64,000 nt of DNA from Bacteroidaceae bacterium (GCA_017965425.1 JAGCPY010000001.1:36324-100323), one strand, 5' to 3'. Numbered from the stretch's first letter, positions 1-10,696 are shown. The notes: generated by a model not told the origin, from the sequence alone. Program-made: numbers and translations.

Positions 1-1
1 C

Positions 2-805
2 AAGTACCACGTCTGGGCAGGTCCCAACGACCAGACCGGTAACGGCGGCGGTATCGACAACAACGTGCAGTTCTTCAACAACTACCGCTACACCGTCTTC
101 GTTCCGACCAACGAGGCCATTGAAGCAGCCGTTGCCAAAGGCCTGCCAACATGGGAAACCATTGAGGAAGACTACCATAGCCTCCCACACCCCCTCGTGG
201 ACAGCCTCTTTAAAGGAAAGCCCGTCCTCGATGAAAACGGTGACACCATCCGCGTGTACGACATGAATGCCTACATCCTCACCCGCGAAGACAGCCTCCG
301 CCTCCAGGCCAAGATCACCTACCTGAACAACTTCATCCGCGGACACTTCCTCGACAACAGTGTCTTCGCCGACAAGACAGCTTGGGATGAACCCGCAGAC
401 TTCGTCACATCCAGCTATAACAACGACCTCGGCATCTTCGTCAAGGTACACGTCATGCGCAACGGACAAGACCAGCTGCAGGTGTGGGACGACAACGGCG
501 GAGCTCCGCTCAACGTCACTGAACTCAAGAACATCATGGCACGCGACGTCGTTTGTACGCTCAACAACAAGAACACGTCGCCGACCTACGCACGTAACGG
601 TATGAACAATATCAAGATCCAAGGCTCCAGCTTCGCCGTCATCCACCAGATTCCCGGCGTGCTGAACCACATGCCACTCAACGCCGACGGCACCTATGGT
701 GTCAAATGGGATGACGCCAATGCGTGCAAGGCTTACCTCCAGAAATTCTCCATTCCCGAAACGGCTACCATGAATCGAATAAAAGCAAGACTATGGAAAA
801 GATAA
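2..805 (+). CDS. fasciclin (Fas1) domain protein, 5'-truncated
   Basis: The gene enters from outside the window; the open frame runs from base 2 and leaves 267 residues of C-terminal sequence. It carries the first Fas1 signature (TVFVPTNEAI, about residue 33 of the fragment) and, near the end, a second conserved Fas1 block (SSFAVIHQIPGVLNHM). Fas1 domains are small beta-sandwich adhesion modules; in Bacteroidetes such lipoproteins accompany SusC/SusD pairs, so a surface role in polymer binding is likely but inferred. The lipobox is not visible because the start is missing. Its last 13 bases overlap the start of the downstream SusC gene, which implies translational coupling. A GTG at 65 is only an internal codon, not a credible start. 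Confidence 0.8.
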   Translation, partial: KYHVWAGPNDQTGNGGGIDNNVQFFNNYRYTVFVPTNEAIEAAVAKGLPTWETIEEDYHSLPHPLVDSLFKGKPVLDENGDTIRVYDMNAYILTREDSLRLQAKITYLNNFIRGHFLDNSVFADKTAWDEPADFVTSSYNNDLGIFVKVHVMRNGQDQLQVWDDNGGAPLNVTELKNIMARDVVCTLNNKNTSPTYARNGMNNIKIQGSSFAVIHQIPGVLNHMPLNADGTYGVKWDDANACKAYLQKFSIPETATMNRIKARLWKR

Positions 806-3800
806 TCAAACTGATACTGCTTTGGGTCATCTGCTTCACCGCAACCACTGCCAGTGCCCAACGGCGCATCTCAGGTACCGTCTCGGATGATTTCGACGTG
901 GTACCCGGAGCAAACGTCGTCGAACGCGACAAGAACAACCGTATCGTTAGTGCCACCGTCACTGACATGAACGGTAACTTCACCTTAAATATTAAGGATC
1001 CCAACAACATGCTGTCTGTCACCTTCATCGGCATGAAGCCCTGGGCGCAGAAGATTGGGACACAGAACGTATTCAAAATCAAGCTACAGGACAACACCAA
1101 GCAAATCAAGGAAGTGACGGTCACGGCCAAGAAGAAGCAACAGTCCGGCGGCTTGAGCATCCCCGTCCGAGAACTGGCCGGTGCCACACAGACCTTCAAC
1201 ATGGATGAAATGGAAGGTATGGCTTTCGAGTCTGTCGATCAGGCACTGCAAGGACAGATTGCAGGTCTCGACATCGTGCAGAACTCCGGTAACCTCGGTT
1301 CGGGAACCACCATGCGCCTGCGCGGTACCTCTACCATTAACGGCAACGCCCAGCCGCTCATCGTCGTCAACGACCACATCTTCGAGTTACCGGAGGACGC
1401 ACAGAGCGTCAACTTCGAGGAGATGGACAACGAGGAACAGTTCTCCACCCTGCTGAACGTCAACCCCGAAGACATCGAGAGCATCGAAGTCCTGAAGGAT
1501 GCCTCCACGGCCAAGTGGGGTTCGCGCGGTGCCAACGGTGTCATCGAGATCAAACTCCGCCGTGGTCACCGTGGTCCCACCAACGTCACCTTCTCCTACC
1601 GCTTCAACGGCACTTGGCAGCCCGACGGCTACAAGATGCTCGATGGTGACGGTTACACCATGATGCTGAAGGAAGCTTACTACAATCCACAGCAAATTGC
1701 CACCAACATCTTGGAACTTGACTACAATACCGAGTATCCTTACATCTACAACCACTTCACACACAACACCGATTGGCTCAACGAAGTGAAGCAGTTCGGT
1801 AAAGAACACAAGTATTACGTCACCCTCTCCGGTGGTGGAGAAAAGGCCACCTTCCGCGTCAGTGCGGGTTACGACAAATCCACAGGTTCCGTCATCGGAC
1901 AGAAGATGGACCGCTTCACCACACAGACAGCTCTCGACTACTGGGTCAGCGACCGCATCAAGTTCCAGTCGAACATCAGCCTGACGTTCACCACCAACTA
2001 CAAGAACTACGGCAACGACATCATGGCACGTGCCTACAAAGCCATGCCGAACATGAGCGTCATGGAGTATGACGCACGCGGACAGCTCACAGGCAACTAC
2101 TTCAACATGCTACCCCTGGCTATGAGAGTCACCAACAACGAAGCATCTGCAGATGTCAACGACGGAACAAAGACCAGCTGGCTGCTCCGCGACATGTTCC
2201 TCAACGGAAACCCTGTCGCACGTGCCATGAAAGCATGGAACAAGGAACACCAGTACAACCTCAACCCACAGTTCAACATCGAATACAAGCTGCTTGGCAA
2301 GGACGACGACCACACCCAGTTGAACTATAAGGGCGACGTCCAGTTGAACATTTACAACACTTCCAGCGATGAGTATATCCCCGCAGAGCTGACCACCATG
2401 GACTGGGAGTTCGGCGGTGATTATGGCCTCAGATGGGATAATGCAGGACACTCCAACCAGCGTAACCAAGTGGGTAACTCTGAATACAAGAGCATGGAGT
2501 TCACCACCCGCCATGACTTGCAGTTCTATCCTAAGTTCAAGAATGAGGATCACAGCGTCAGCGCCCTCCTGCGTTGGGAAATGGCCAGCGGACAGTCCAG
2601 CAACCAGAATACGGGGCTCTGGAACGTTCCTAATGGCATCACCGACCCCACCGTCGTGGCGCTGTTGACTTCTGCCGGAGCCAGCAACAACGAATGGCGC
2701 AGCACCAGCTTCTTCGGACAAGTCCACTACTCCTATAAGAGTAAGTACAACCTCGATGCTTCTGTCCGCGCCGACGGCTCCACCGCTTTCGGTGCCGGTA
2801 ACAAGTTCGGCTACTTCCCCTTCATCGGTGCTCGCTGGAACATCATCGACGAGCCGTGGATGAAATGGTCCAAGAGTTGGCTGAGCATGTTGGCCGTACG
2901 TCCCACATGGGGTGTCACCGGTAACACAGGCGGTGGTGGCTACAACCAGTACAACAAGTATGGTTCCAGCGGCTACTACAACGGACACTCTGTCGTCCGC
3001 CCCGAGAACCTCTCCCTCACCCAAATCCGTTGGGAGAAGACACGTAAGATCAACCTCGGCTTCAACCTCGGACTCTTCGACGACCTCCTGGGCTTCGAGT
3101 TGGATATTTATGACCACAAGACCACCGACCTCATCATGAACAACCTCCGCATTGCATCGGCCAACGGCTTCAGCAGTCTCTCCAAGGTCAATGCAGGCGT
3201 GATGAGGAATAAGGGTTGGGACTTGAACTTCCACAGTGGCTGGTTCGCCAAGGTAGGCAAATTCCAGATGAAAGTGCGTGCCAACATCGCCCAGAACTTC
3301 AACGAAGTAGAGGAAATGGATCCTCTGATCTTGGCAGAACTGAACGGTTCCGAGACTTACCAGCCAGAAAACCTCTCTTACAACCAACGCGTACAAATTG
3401 GCAATGCACTCGGTTCCATCTATGGTCTGAAGTACAAGGGCGTTTACAGGTACGACTACGAGCACAATGGCTACACCACCACGTCCATCAATGCTTATGG
3501 TTATGCCGAAGTCAACAACACGGGCTATGATGCAAAGGGTAACCCCATCAACACCGCAGCTGCTGCACGCCGCCGTGGCGAAAACTTCACCTGCCCCGTC
3601 GCCTACGACGCTACTGGTGAAATGCTCACCGACAAACAAGGCAACCCCCTGCCCATGTATTACTGCTACAATGAAGGCAACAAGTACAAGTTCCAGGGTG
3701 GTGATGCCATCTATGAAGACATCAACCACGATGGTCAGATCGACCGCTATGACATGGTCTATCTCGGCAACTCCAATCCGAAGTGCAACGGCGGTTTCGG

Positions 3801-4275
3801 CTTCACCCTGAAATGGGAACGTCTCCAGCTCGTGACCGGCTTCAACTTCCGTGTAGGCAATCAAATTGTCAACCTCGCACGCATGACTGCAGAGAGTATG
3901 TTGGAAAATAAGAACCAGAGCTTTGCTACCACTTGGCGCTGGCGCAAGAACGGTGACGAGACCAGCATCCCACGAGCCCTCAACAACTCCAGCTTCAGGA
4001 GCTATAACTCACTGCCCAGCGATCGCTACGTAGAAGATGGAGACTACCTCCGTCTGCAATACATTCAGCTCAGCTACGACATCGACCCGAAGATACTGAA
4101 GAAGTTCCATATCCGCACCCTGAAGTTCTTCGCGTCAATCAACAACCTCTGGTGCTGGACCAAATACACGGGTGTTGACCCCGACGTCAGCCCGAAGGGT
4201 TATGCCGTCAGCTCCGACGGAGCACAGACACCGCGTTCACGCTCATTTACTGCAAGTGTTAACCTTGGATTCTAA
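793..4275 (+). CDS. SusC/RagA-type TonB-linked outer-membrane transporter
   Basis: This 1160-residue protein matches the SusC family in length and architecture. A signal peptide (residues 1-22, ending TTASAQ) is followed by a carboxypeptidase-regulatory-like beta domain (about 24-115), a plug domain with the family motif NPEDIESIEVLKDASTAKWG near residue 230, and a long 22-strand-type barrel rich in aromatic residues, ending in a terminal Phe (ASVNLGF). SusC proteins form the TonB-powered pore that pulls glycans captured by SusD across the outer membrane. I chose ATG 793 because it places the signal peptide at the N-terminus; the frame is open further upstream without a plausible leader. The SusD partner starts 14 bp downstream. 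The substrate cannot be read from the sequence. Confidence 0.95.
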   Translation: MEKIIKLILLWVICFTATTASAQRRISGTVSDDFDVVPGANVVERDKNNRIVSATVTDMNGNFTLNIKDPNNMLSVTFIGMKPWAQKIGTQNVFKIKLQDNTKQIKEVTVTAKKKQQSGGLSIPVRELAGATQTFNMDEMEGMAFESVDQALQGQIAGLDIVQNSGNLGSGTTMRLRGTSTINGNAQPLIVVNDHIFELPEDAQSVNFEEMDNEEQFSTLLNVNPEDIESIEVLKDASTAKWGSRGANGVIEIKLRRGHRGPTNVTFSYRFNGTWQPDGYKMLDGDGYTMMLKEAYYNPQQIATNILELDYNTEYPYIYNHFTHNTDWLNEVKQFGKEHKYYVTLSGGGEKATFRVSAGYDKSTGSVIGQKMDRFTTQTALDYWVSDRIKFQSNISLTFTTNYKNYGNDIMARAYKAMPNMSVMEYDARGQLTGNYFNMLPLAMRVTNNEASADVNDGTKTSWLLRDMFLNGNPVARAMKAWNKEHQYNLNPQFNIEYKLLGKDDDHTQLNYKGDVQLNIYNTSSDEYIPAELTTMDWEFGGDYGLRWDNAGHSNQRNQVGNSEYKSMEFTTRHDLQFYPKFKNEDHSVSALLRWEMASGQSSNQNTGLWNVPNGITDPTVVALLTSAGASNNEWRSTSFFGQVHYSYKSKYNLDASVRADGSTAFGAGNKFGYFPFIGARWNIIDEPWMKWSKSWLSMLAVRPTWGVTGNTGGGGYNQYNKYGSSGYYNGHSVVRPENLSLTQIRWEKTRKINLGFNLGLFDDLLGFELDIYDHKTTDLIMNNLRIASANGFSSLSKVNAGVMRNKGWDLNFHSGWFAKVGKFQMKVRANIAQNFNEVEEMDPLILAELNGSETYQPENLSYNQRVQIGNALGSIYGLKYKGVYRYDYEHNGYTTTSINAYGYAEVNNTGYDAKGNPINTAAAARRRGENFTCPVAYDATGEMLTDKQGNPLPMYYCYNEGNKYKFQGGDAIYEDINHDGQIDRYDMVYLGNSNPKCNGGFGFTLKWERLQLVTGFNFRVGNQIVNLARMTAESMLENKNQSFATTWRWRKNGDETSIPRALNNSSFRSYNSLPSDRYVEDGDYLRLQYIQLSYDIDPKILKKFHIRTLKFFASINNLWCWTKYTGVDPDVSPKGYAVSSDGAQTPRSRSFTASVNLGF

Positions 4276-4289
4276 ACAACAAGACTGAC

Positions 4290-6149
4290 ATGAAAAGAAT
4301 TCAAAATATTTCCAACATAGCACTGGGATGCCTTATGCTACTCGGTGCCACCTCCTGTACGGACTTCCTGACGCTGTACCCCCAGGACCGCATCGTCGAA
4401 GAGAATTTCTGGGAGGACAAGAATGACCTCAATGGTGTCCGCTATGCTGCCTACCAACAGATGGGTAGCACAATCAATAAGTTCATCATCTGGGGCGACG
4501 TGCGCTCGGACAATTACCAAATCAACCGTGTGCAGACCAATGCTCAAGGCTCGCGCGACACCTACATGAAGATGGTGGAAGCCAAGCTCGATACCACCAT
4601 GTCGGAATTTGACTGGGGAGGTGTCTATACCACCATCAACTATTGCAATAAGGTACTCGCGCACGGAGAAGAAGTACTGGCTAAAGACCCTCAATTCACG
4701 AGTTCAGAATGGGCTCAGATGAAAGCGGAGATGATTGCCTTGCGTGCCATGAACTATTTCTATCTCCTCCGTGCCTTCAAGGACATTCCATACTCCACGA
4801 AGGTCATCAACACGGATGAAGAAGTAGAAGCATTCCCCGCTACTAATCAGCTCGCCGTACTCGACACGCTGATTCATGACGTCAGAGCCATCGCCGGCAA
4901 GGCCGTGAACCGTTACCCCTCCAGCAGTGACTCGCATGGCATGTTGACCAACTCCGCCATCTACGCCCTGTTGGCCGAGATGTATCTTTGGAGAAATGCC
5001 TTACGTGAAGGACGCGGCTTGGATGACCTGGCTATTCAAGATTGTGACAGCGTCATCGAATTCGGACAGCGTGCCATTGATGTACTGGCCAATGTCAACC
5101 AGCTGACACAAACTTCCAGCATGGGACTCACCGGCACCACAAAAACCAGCACCTTCGACAGCGGAATCAGTAACGCTTTGATGATCACTAACGAGGACAT
5201 GACGGGACAATACAACGCTGAAACGGCTCCCGACGTGGACAGCTACGACGCCATCTTCTCCACATCGGGAAACAGCCTCGAAAGTATCTTCGAATTGCAG
5301 TACTCGATGTCTGACAACCGCAAGAGCGATTACATCTACAGCTTCTACGGTCACAGTAATGGCACCCATTTCGAAGTCAGCAACAATGCCATCAGCAAAA
5401 TCTACCCCGATGACAATACAATGAAGAAAGACAGCCGTACATGGTACAGCTGCCAGAACTATGTCACCGAATCCACACGACCGTTGGATGCTCCTTACAT
5501 GCTGAAGTGGAACAATTGTGAGTTCTTAATGGCAGACAAGACAACCGTCAGGGCTGACTACTCCTCTTCGGAGTATCACAATTGGATCTTCTACCGTCTG
5601 ACTGACGTCATGCTCATGATGGCCGAGGCATACGCCGCCAAGGCAAAGGGTAACACGGTCAACGATGCTGACGTAAAAGCCTGCAAGGCCATTGTCGATG
5701 CCGTCCACAAACGCTCCACCGTGGGTGAAATGAAGTTGAGCAGCAACGACCACAAAGACAAGAACTCGTGTATCAAGTTGGTCATGGATGAACGGCAGAT
5801 TGAGTTCCTGGGCGAAGGAAAGCGCTGGTTCGATCTCGTCCGCTACGCCGAACGCTATGCTATGGATAAAATCAAGGTGGACGATAATGGCGACTTCGCA
5901 AAAACCGACGCAAAGGATGCCGACATCATCATCCAGCCAGACCCACGCGAGCCACAATATGTGGACGGCACGATGGGAGTGCGCAAGATGATCACCGACT
6001 ACCTTGTTAATGCCTATCCCAGCTACGAATCGGCCTACAAGAGCCGCATCAAGAACCGCTACGGACTTTATTGCCCTGTCTATTACATGGAAATACGGGC
6101 CAATAGAGGAAAAATTGAACAGAACCCTGTCTGGAACCGTGAGAAGTAA
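4290..6149 (+). CDS. SusD/RagB family nutrient-binding lipoprotein
   Basis: This 619-residue lipoprotein has its lipobox cysteine at residue 23 (GATSC). The N-terminal segment (TDFLTLYPQDRIVEENFW) and the C-terminal WFDLVRYAERY and MEIRANRGKIEQNPVW blocks are characteristic of SusD. SusD proteins form the hinged lid of the SusC pore and bind the incoming glycan through TPR-like helices. The gene follows its SusC by 14 bp and precedes the first full Fas1 lipoprotein by 26 bp, so the genes are almost certainly one transcript. No regulatory gene (hybrid two-component, ECF sigma) is visible in this part of the window. Confidence 0.95.
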   Translation: MKRIQNISNIALGCLMLLGATSCTDFLTLYPQDRIVEENFWEDKNDLNGVRYAAYQQMGSTINKFIIWGDVRSDNYQINRVQTNAQGSRDTYMKMVEAKLDTTMSEFDWGGVYTTINYCNKVLAHGEEVLAKDPQFTSSEWAQMKAEMIALRAMNYFYLLRAFKDIPYSTKVINTDEEVEAFPATNQLAVLDTLIHDVRAIAGKAVNRYPSSSDSHGMLTNSAIYALLAEMYLWRNALREGRGLDDLAIQDCDSVIEFGQRAIDVLANVNQLTQTSSMGLTGTTKTSTFDSGISNALMITNEDMTGQYNAETAPDVDSYDAIFSTSGNSLESIFELQYSMSDNRKSDYIYSFYGHSNGTHFEVSNNAISKIYPDDNTMKKDSRTWYSCQNYVTESTRPLDAPYMLKWNNCEFLMADKTTVRADYSSSEYHNWIFYRLTDVMLMMAEAYAAKAKGNTVNDADVKACKAIVDAVHKRSTVGEMKLSSNDHKDKNSCIKLVMDERQIEFLGEGKRWFDLVRYAERYAMDKIKVDDNGDFAKTDAKDADIIIQPDPREPQYVDGTMGVRKMITDYLVNAYPSYESAYKSRIKNRYGLYCPVYYMEIRANRGKIEQNPVWNREK

Positions 6150-6175
6150 CAAAACCATCCTCATTCATAACCTCT

Positions 6176-8398
6176 ATGAGATTACGAAACTTCTATAGAA
6201 TTATAGGCTGTTTGCTTCTGCTGACCATCATGGGCGGTGGACTCATGGGTTGTACGGAGGAAATCGACGAGTCAAACCGTTACACCTTTACTGAGGAGAC
6301 GGTTCTCAGTTATCTGGAAAAGCAACCAGAATACAGTGACTACGTCAGGCTCCTTCGTGCTGTACCCATCAGCGACTACTCGGACTCCAACGTAGCCCAG
6401 TTGTTGTCGGCGCGCGGTCACTTCACGTGCTTCGTGCCCACCAACGACGCCATCCAGCTCTATCTGGACAGCTTGCAGCGGAAAGGCATCATCAACGCTG
6501 CCAGTTGGGAAGGTTTTCCCAACGATGGTGGACGAACACTGGACTCTATCCAGAGGGTGATTGTCTATAACAGCATAATTGATGGTGGTGATGTGAAGTA
6601 TTACGAAACGACGGATTTCCCAAAGACGAACGACGAAGAGTTCGACATTGCCAACATGAATGATCGCAAGCTGAGTGTCGTCCGTGGTCAGGTGAACAGC
6701 GACAGTATCTTCATCAACGGCGAGGCTCCCCTCTCCATGAAGAACCGCGACATCGAAGCCATCAACGGTCGCATTCACGAAGTAGCAGCGGTCATCGCTC
6801 CCAGTAACGACACGATGTTTGACATCATGCGCCGCTGGATCGAAGATGGCAATAGTGGCTACACCGTCATGGCCAAACTACTGTTGGCCTGCGGACTTGG
6901 CGATACGTTGAAAGCTTACCGCGACGAGACATGGGAACATCTGTACCTCACGGGTGTTGTTGAAGACCTGCCGAGTCACAATACATTTGGCCAAATCGGT
7001 TCCCTGCCGGCACACCGCAAATTCGGCTTCACGGTCTTTGCAGAGACAGATGACGTATGGCGAGAGCTGTTCCCGAATGTGGAAGACATCAAGGACATCA
7101 CTCCCGAGATGGTGCGCGACTATCTGGAGACGACCCAATGGTTCCCAGAAGCTGATAAAGCCAAGCGTATGAAATTCGAGGACGAAGACAACATCCTCAA
7201 CCAGTTCGTCACCTATCACGTGCTGCCAGAACGCATCAGCCGCAACTGCCTGGTCGTACACTTCCGTGAGAAGGGTTACGATTACCTCAACCCCACCATG
7301 GCCTTCACCATTCCTATCTCCGACTTTTATACGACAATGGGCAAGCCCCGCCTGCTGAAAGTCTATGAGAGCCGCGAAAGCAATGGAATCTACCTGAACC
7401 GCTTCCCTGTCCTGCGCAACGGACGTGGCAAATTCTCCATAGAGAATGCACCCGACGACCGCAACCGCAACGACTATCATGAGAGCGGCGAATTCAAGCC
7501 CATCTTTGGTACAGCCGTTGATGCTGACGAGAACCAAGGTATTGCTGTGCTCACTGCCTCCGAAGCCGGTGTCAGCAACGAGTCATTCCTCAATGGCCTG
7601 TTCTACCCCATCCGCAAGTTGCTTGTCTGCACCGAAAACGTGCGTCGGCAGATGAAGAATCAACGCATCCGCATCGATGCAGCTACCCTCTTCCCCGAAA
7701 TGATGAGCAACGACCTGCGTGGCATCAAGTCGTTCTACACAGAAGGTTCCAATAACTGCCGGGCGTTCCCCGTCAATTATCAATACCTGGCCAATGTAGA
7801 AATGAAGGCCGGCACACAGTTCTACTACCTACCTGGCTTCCAACGCAACTGGTGCAACAATGAGGGCGATGAGTTCAACGTCATCGGTCGCTATGAGTTC
7901 ACCATGAAGCTGCCGCCCGTCCCAGAAGAGGGGCACTACGAACTGCGCTTCGGCGTAGCTACAGGTACGCAATGGCGCGGTATGTGCCAGGTTTACTGGG
8001 GTACCGACAAGAACAATCTACCTGCCAGAGGCATTCCAATGGACTTGCGCATAGGTGGCCAGTACCGCAGACTCGTAGGCTTGACACAACCCTCCATCGT
8101 CGGATGGGAAGAAGACACGGATGACGAAGAGTATAACGACGAAGTCACAAAGAAGATGCGCAACATCGGCTTCATGAAAGGACCTGAATCGTGGACCGAC
8201 GGGACAGTATCTGTTCGTCAACGCGAATACGTCACACGCCGTATCCTCATAAGCGAAGACATGAAGCCCAACACGGACTATTATATTAAGTTCAAGTCTG
8301 TGCTTGATGACAAACTGAAGGAATTCTTCATGGACTACATCGAGTACTGCGCGAAAGAAGTATATGATAATCCTAATGAAAGCGAAGACATCTGGTAA
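6176..8398 (+). CDS. fasciclin-domain surface lipoprotein (tandem copy 1)
   Basis: This 740-residue lipoprotein has its lipobox cysteine at residue 26 (GLMGC). Fas1 features include SARGHFTCFVPTNDAI near residue 80, an N-terminal domain to about residue 210, and a second domain starting near residue 220 (GYTVMAKLLLACGL, FGFTVFAETDDVW, later LNQFVTYHVLP). The last 300 residues contain no family I recognise but include a likely beta-sandwich region (GRYEFTMKLPPVPEEGHYELRF as two adjacent strands). It is closely related to the next gene along its full length, down to the ending YDNPNESEDIW, so the pair arose by tandem duplication. The position between two SusCD pairs suggests a surface glycan-binding or adhesion role; that is inference. 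Confidence 0.85.
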   Translation: MRLRNFYRIIGCLLLLTIMGGGLMGCTEEIDESNRYTFTEETVLSYLEKQPEYSDYVRLLRAVPISDYSDSNVAQLLSARGHFTCFVPTNDAIQLYLDSLQRKGIINAASWEGFPNDGGRTLDSIQRVIVYNSIIDGGDVKYYETTDFPKTNDEEFDIANMNDRKLSVVRGQVNSDSIFINGEAPLSMKNRDIEAINGRIHEVAAVIAPSNDTMFDIMRRWIEDGNSGYTVMAKLLLACGLGDTLKAYRDETWEHLYLTGVVEDLPSHNTFGQIGSLPAHRKFGFTVFAETDDVWRELFPNVEDIKDITPEMVRDYLETTQWFPEADKAKRMKFEDEDNILNQFVTYHVLPERISRNCLVVHFREKGYDYLNPTMAFTIPISDFYTTMGKPRLLKVYESRESNGIYLNRFPVLRNGRGKFSIENAPDDRNRNDYHESGEFKPIFGTAVDADENQGIAVLTASEAGVSNESFLNGLFYPIRKLLVCTENVRRQMKNQRIRIDAATLFPEMMSNDLRGIKSFYTEGSNNCRAFPVNYQYLANVEMKAGTQFYYLPGFQRNWCNNEGDEFNVIGRYEFTMKLPPVPEEGHYELRFGVATGTQWRGMCQVYWGTDKNNLPARGIPMDLRIGGQYRRLVGLTQPSIVGWEEDTDDEEYNDEVTKKMRNIGFMKGPESWTDGTVSVRQREYVTRRILISEDMKPNTDYYIKFKSVLDDKLKEFFMDYIEYCAKEVYDNPNESEDIW

Positions 8399-8432
8399 CG
8401 TCAGTATTAAATCAACATCAATCATATAAATC

Positions 8433-10676
8433 ATGATGACATATTATTTAAAACATATCTTTCAGAAAGGACTGATTCTTATGGCAGGTCTTGTGATGCT
8501 GCATGCCTGCACAGAGGAAGTCGATACCAGCAACCGCTACACCTTCACGGAAGAAACGGTGCTCAGCTATCTGGAAAAGAATGAGCAGTACTCTGAATAT
8601 GTGAAACTGCTGAGAGCTGTCAATATCAGCGACTACTCAGAATCCAACGTGGCTCAATTGCTGTCGGCACGTGGCTACTTCACCTGCTTTGCCCCCAACA
8701 ACGATGCTATACAAGATTATTTGGACACCCTTTATAGAAAGGGAATCATCTCGGAAGCCAGTTGGGAAGGTTTTCCGAAAGATGATGAAGGCCACACTTT
8801 AGACTCCATCCAAAAGGTGATTGTCTATAACAGCATCATTGATGGCGGCGACGTCAAGTATTACGAAACCTCCGACTTCCCACAAAAGGACAACGGCGAG
8901 TTCGACATTGCCAACATGAACGACCGAAAGCTCACCATCGTCAAGGGTAAAGTGAACACGGACAGCATCTTCATCAATGGAGAATATCCTTTGAGCATGA
9001 AGAACCGCGACATCGAGGCAATCAACGGTCGCATCCACGAGATGATGAAGGTGATTGCACCCAGCAATGACACCATGGCCGACATCTTCCACCAGTGGGC
9101 TAAAGAGGGACATACCCAGTTCACCGTCCTGGCCAAGCTCATCGTCGCTTGCGGTCTCAGCGACACACTCAGCAAAACCCGCGACGAACAATGGGAGTAT
9201 ATCTATCTGAACAAGACCTATGAAGATATTGGCCTCTTCAAAGGAGAGGCTGGTTCCAACCTTCCACCCGAGCATCGCAAGTATGGTTTCACCATCTTCG
9301 GAGAAACCGATGCCGTTTGGGAATCCGAGTTGGACAAGCCTGCCAAGGAAATTACCCCCGAAGACGTGGAACAATATCTTGAGCAGAAAGCGGTCTATCC
9401 CAACGCAAAGCCGAGAAAGCCTGGTGAGAAAGAAGATGTATATAAAAATACAGATAACCTCTTGAACCAGTTTGTGACCTACCACATCATTCCCGCTCGC
9501 ATCAGCCGCAACCAGTTGGTTGTACACTACAACGAGAAAGGCTACAACTACTCCATCCCCACCCAACAGCCCACCGTGGCCACCGAAGAGTTCTATACCA
9601 CAATGGGCAAGCGCCGACTGTTGAAAGTTTTCGAAAGCTTCGAGAGCAAAGGTGTCTATTTGAACCGCTTCCCCGTGCTCCGCAACGGGCGTGGACGTTT
9701 CTCGGAAGAAAACGAAAACATCAACGACTACCACGAGAGCGGTGACTTCTTTGAAGAGTCTGGCAACGTCTTTAGGATGAAGGATTACATGCCAAAGGAT
9801 GAGAACAGAGGTATCAAGGTGGAAGAGGAATCCGACACCACGTCCACGAAGATGGGCACCAACGGCATCATCTATCCCATCCGCAAGATGCTGGCCTACA
9901 CAGAGAACGTGCAGAACCAACTGCACAACCAACGTATCCGCATCGACATTGCCTCCATCCTCACCGAGATGATGACCAACGATGTGCGCCGTCCGTTGGT
10001 GTCCTATACCATCGGTCACGCCACCTATCGTGCGTTCCCCACCAACTATCAATATTTCAACGACCTTGAAATCAAGAAAGGCACCCGTTTCTACTATCTA
10101 AACGGTCTGGGCTACAACTGGTTCAACTGGCAGGGTGACGAGTTCAACATCAAAGGACGTTATGAATTCACACTTCGCCTGCCGCCAGTGCCAACGGAAG
10201 GACAATACGAACTTCGCCTGAAAGTGCAAAGCAACTCCAACCTGCGAGGCATGTGTCAGGTGTATTGGGGATCAGATAAGAACAACCTTCCCGCCATTGG
10301 CATTCCTCTTGACATGCGTATGGGCGGTGTTGAGCGTCACCTGTATAGCACCAACCAACCCTCTATCGTCGGTTGGAAAGAAGATACCGGTGACCGTGAG
10401 ACCGACGACGAAGTGGACAAGAAAATGCGCAACAACGGTTTCATGAAAGGCCCCGAACACTACTGCAACGTACCTGGCGGTTCAGAGACCATCAGGACCA
10501 AGCCCGATGCCATCCGACGCATCATGGTCAGTGCCTGGATGAAACCTGACGTCACTTATTATCTGAAGTTTAAATCGGTACTCGACGACGTGGAGAAAGA
10601 GCACTATTTGGACTACATAGAGTACTGCTCCAAGGAAGTTTATGACAACCCCAATGAGAGCGAAGACATCTGGTAA
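8433..10676 (+). CDS. fasciclin-domain surface lipoprotein (tandem copy 2)
   Basis: This 747-residue paralogue of the preceding gene has its lipobox cysteine also at residue 26 (LHAC). The opening after the cysteine (TEEVDTSNRYTFTEETVLSY) and the ending (YDNPNESEDIW) are nearly the same in both copies. The Fas1 motif reads FTCFAPNNDAI. The middle is more divergent, including a charged insertion around residues 325-345 (NAKPRKPGEKEDVY) absent from copy 1. That pattern of conserved framework with variable insertions fits diversification of a binding surface. ATG 8433 is followed at once by a second ATG at 8436; either could initiate. The next gene starts 20 bp downstream. Confidence 0.85.
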   Translation: MMTYYLKHIFQKGLILMAGLVMLHACTEEVDTSNRYTFTEETVLSYLEKNEQYSEYVKLLRAVNISDYSESNVAQLLSARGYFTCFAPNNDAIQDYLDTLYRKGIISEASWEGFPKDDEGHTLDSIQKVIVYNSIIDGGDVKYYETSDFPQKDNGEFDIANMNDRKLTIVKGKVNTDSIFINGEYPLSMKNRDIEAINGRIHEMMKVIAPSNDTMADIFHQWAKEGHTQFTVLAKLIVACGLSDTLSKTRDEQWEYIYLNKTYEDIGLFKGEAGSNLPPEHRKYGFTIFGETDAVWESELDKPAKEITPEDVEQYLEQKAVYPNAKPRKPGEKEDVYKNTDNLLNQFVTYHIIPARISRNQLVVHYNEKGYNYSIPTQQPTVATEEFYTTMGKRRLLKVFESFESKGVYLNRFPVLRNGRGRFSEENENINDYHESGDFFEESGNVFRMKDYMPKDENRGIKVEEESDTTSTKMGTNGIIYPIRKMLAYTENVQNQLHNQRIRIDIASILTEMMTNDVRRPLVSYTIGHATYRAFPTNYQYFNDLEIKKGTRFYYLNGLGYNWFNWQGDEFNIKGRYEFTLRLPPVPTEGQYELRLKVQSNSNLRGMCQVYWGSDKNNLPAIGIPLDMRMGGVERHLYSTNQPSIVGWKEDTGDRETDDEVDKKMRNNGFMKGPEHYCNVPGGSETIRTKPDAIRRIMVSAWMKPDVTYYLKFKSVLDDVEKEHYLDYIEYCSKEVYDNPNESEDIW

Positions 10677-10696
10677 AATCAATAAAACAATACAAT

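Noticed and set aside
724-792. Upstream GTG start for the first SusC protein
   Set aside because: It would place 23 polar residues before a clear signal peptide and lie deep within the Fas1 coding region; ATG 793 is the better start.
2110-3864. A 584-codon antisense frame inside the first SusC gene
   Set aside because: Same cause as above; similar frames occur opposite the other long genes, such as 14493-15839 and 8799-10052. None carries recognisable domains.
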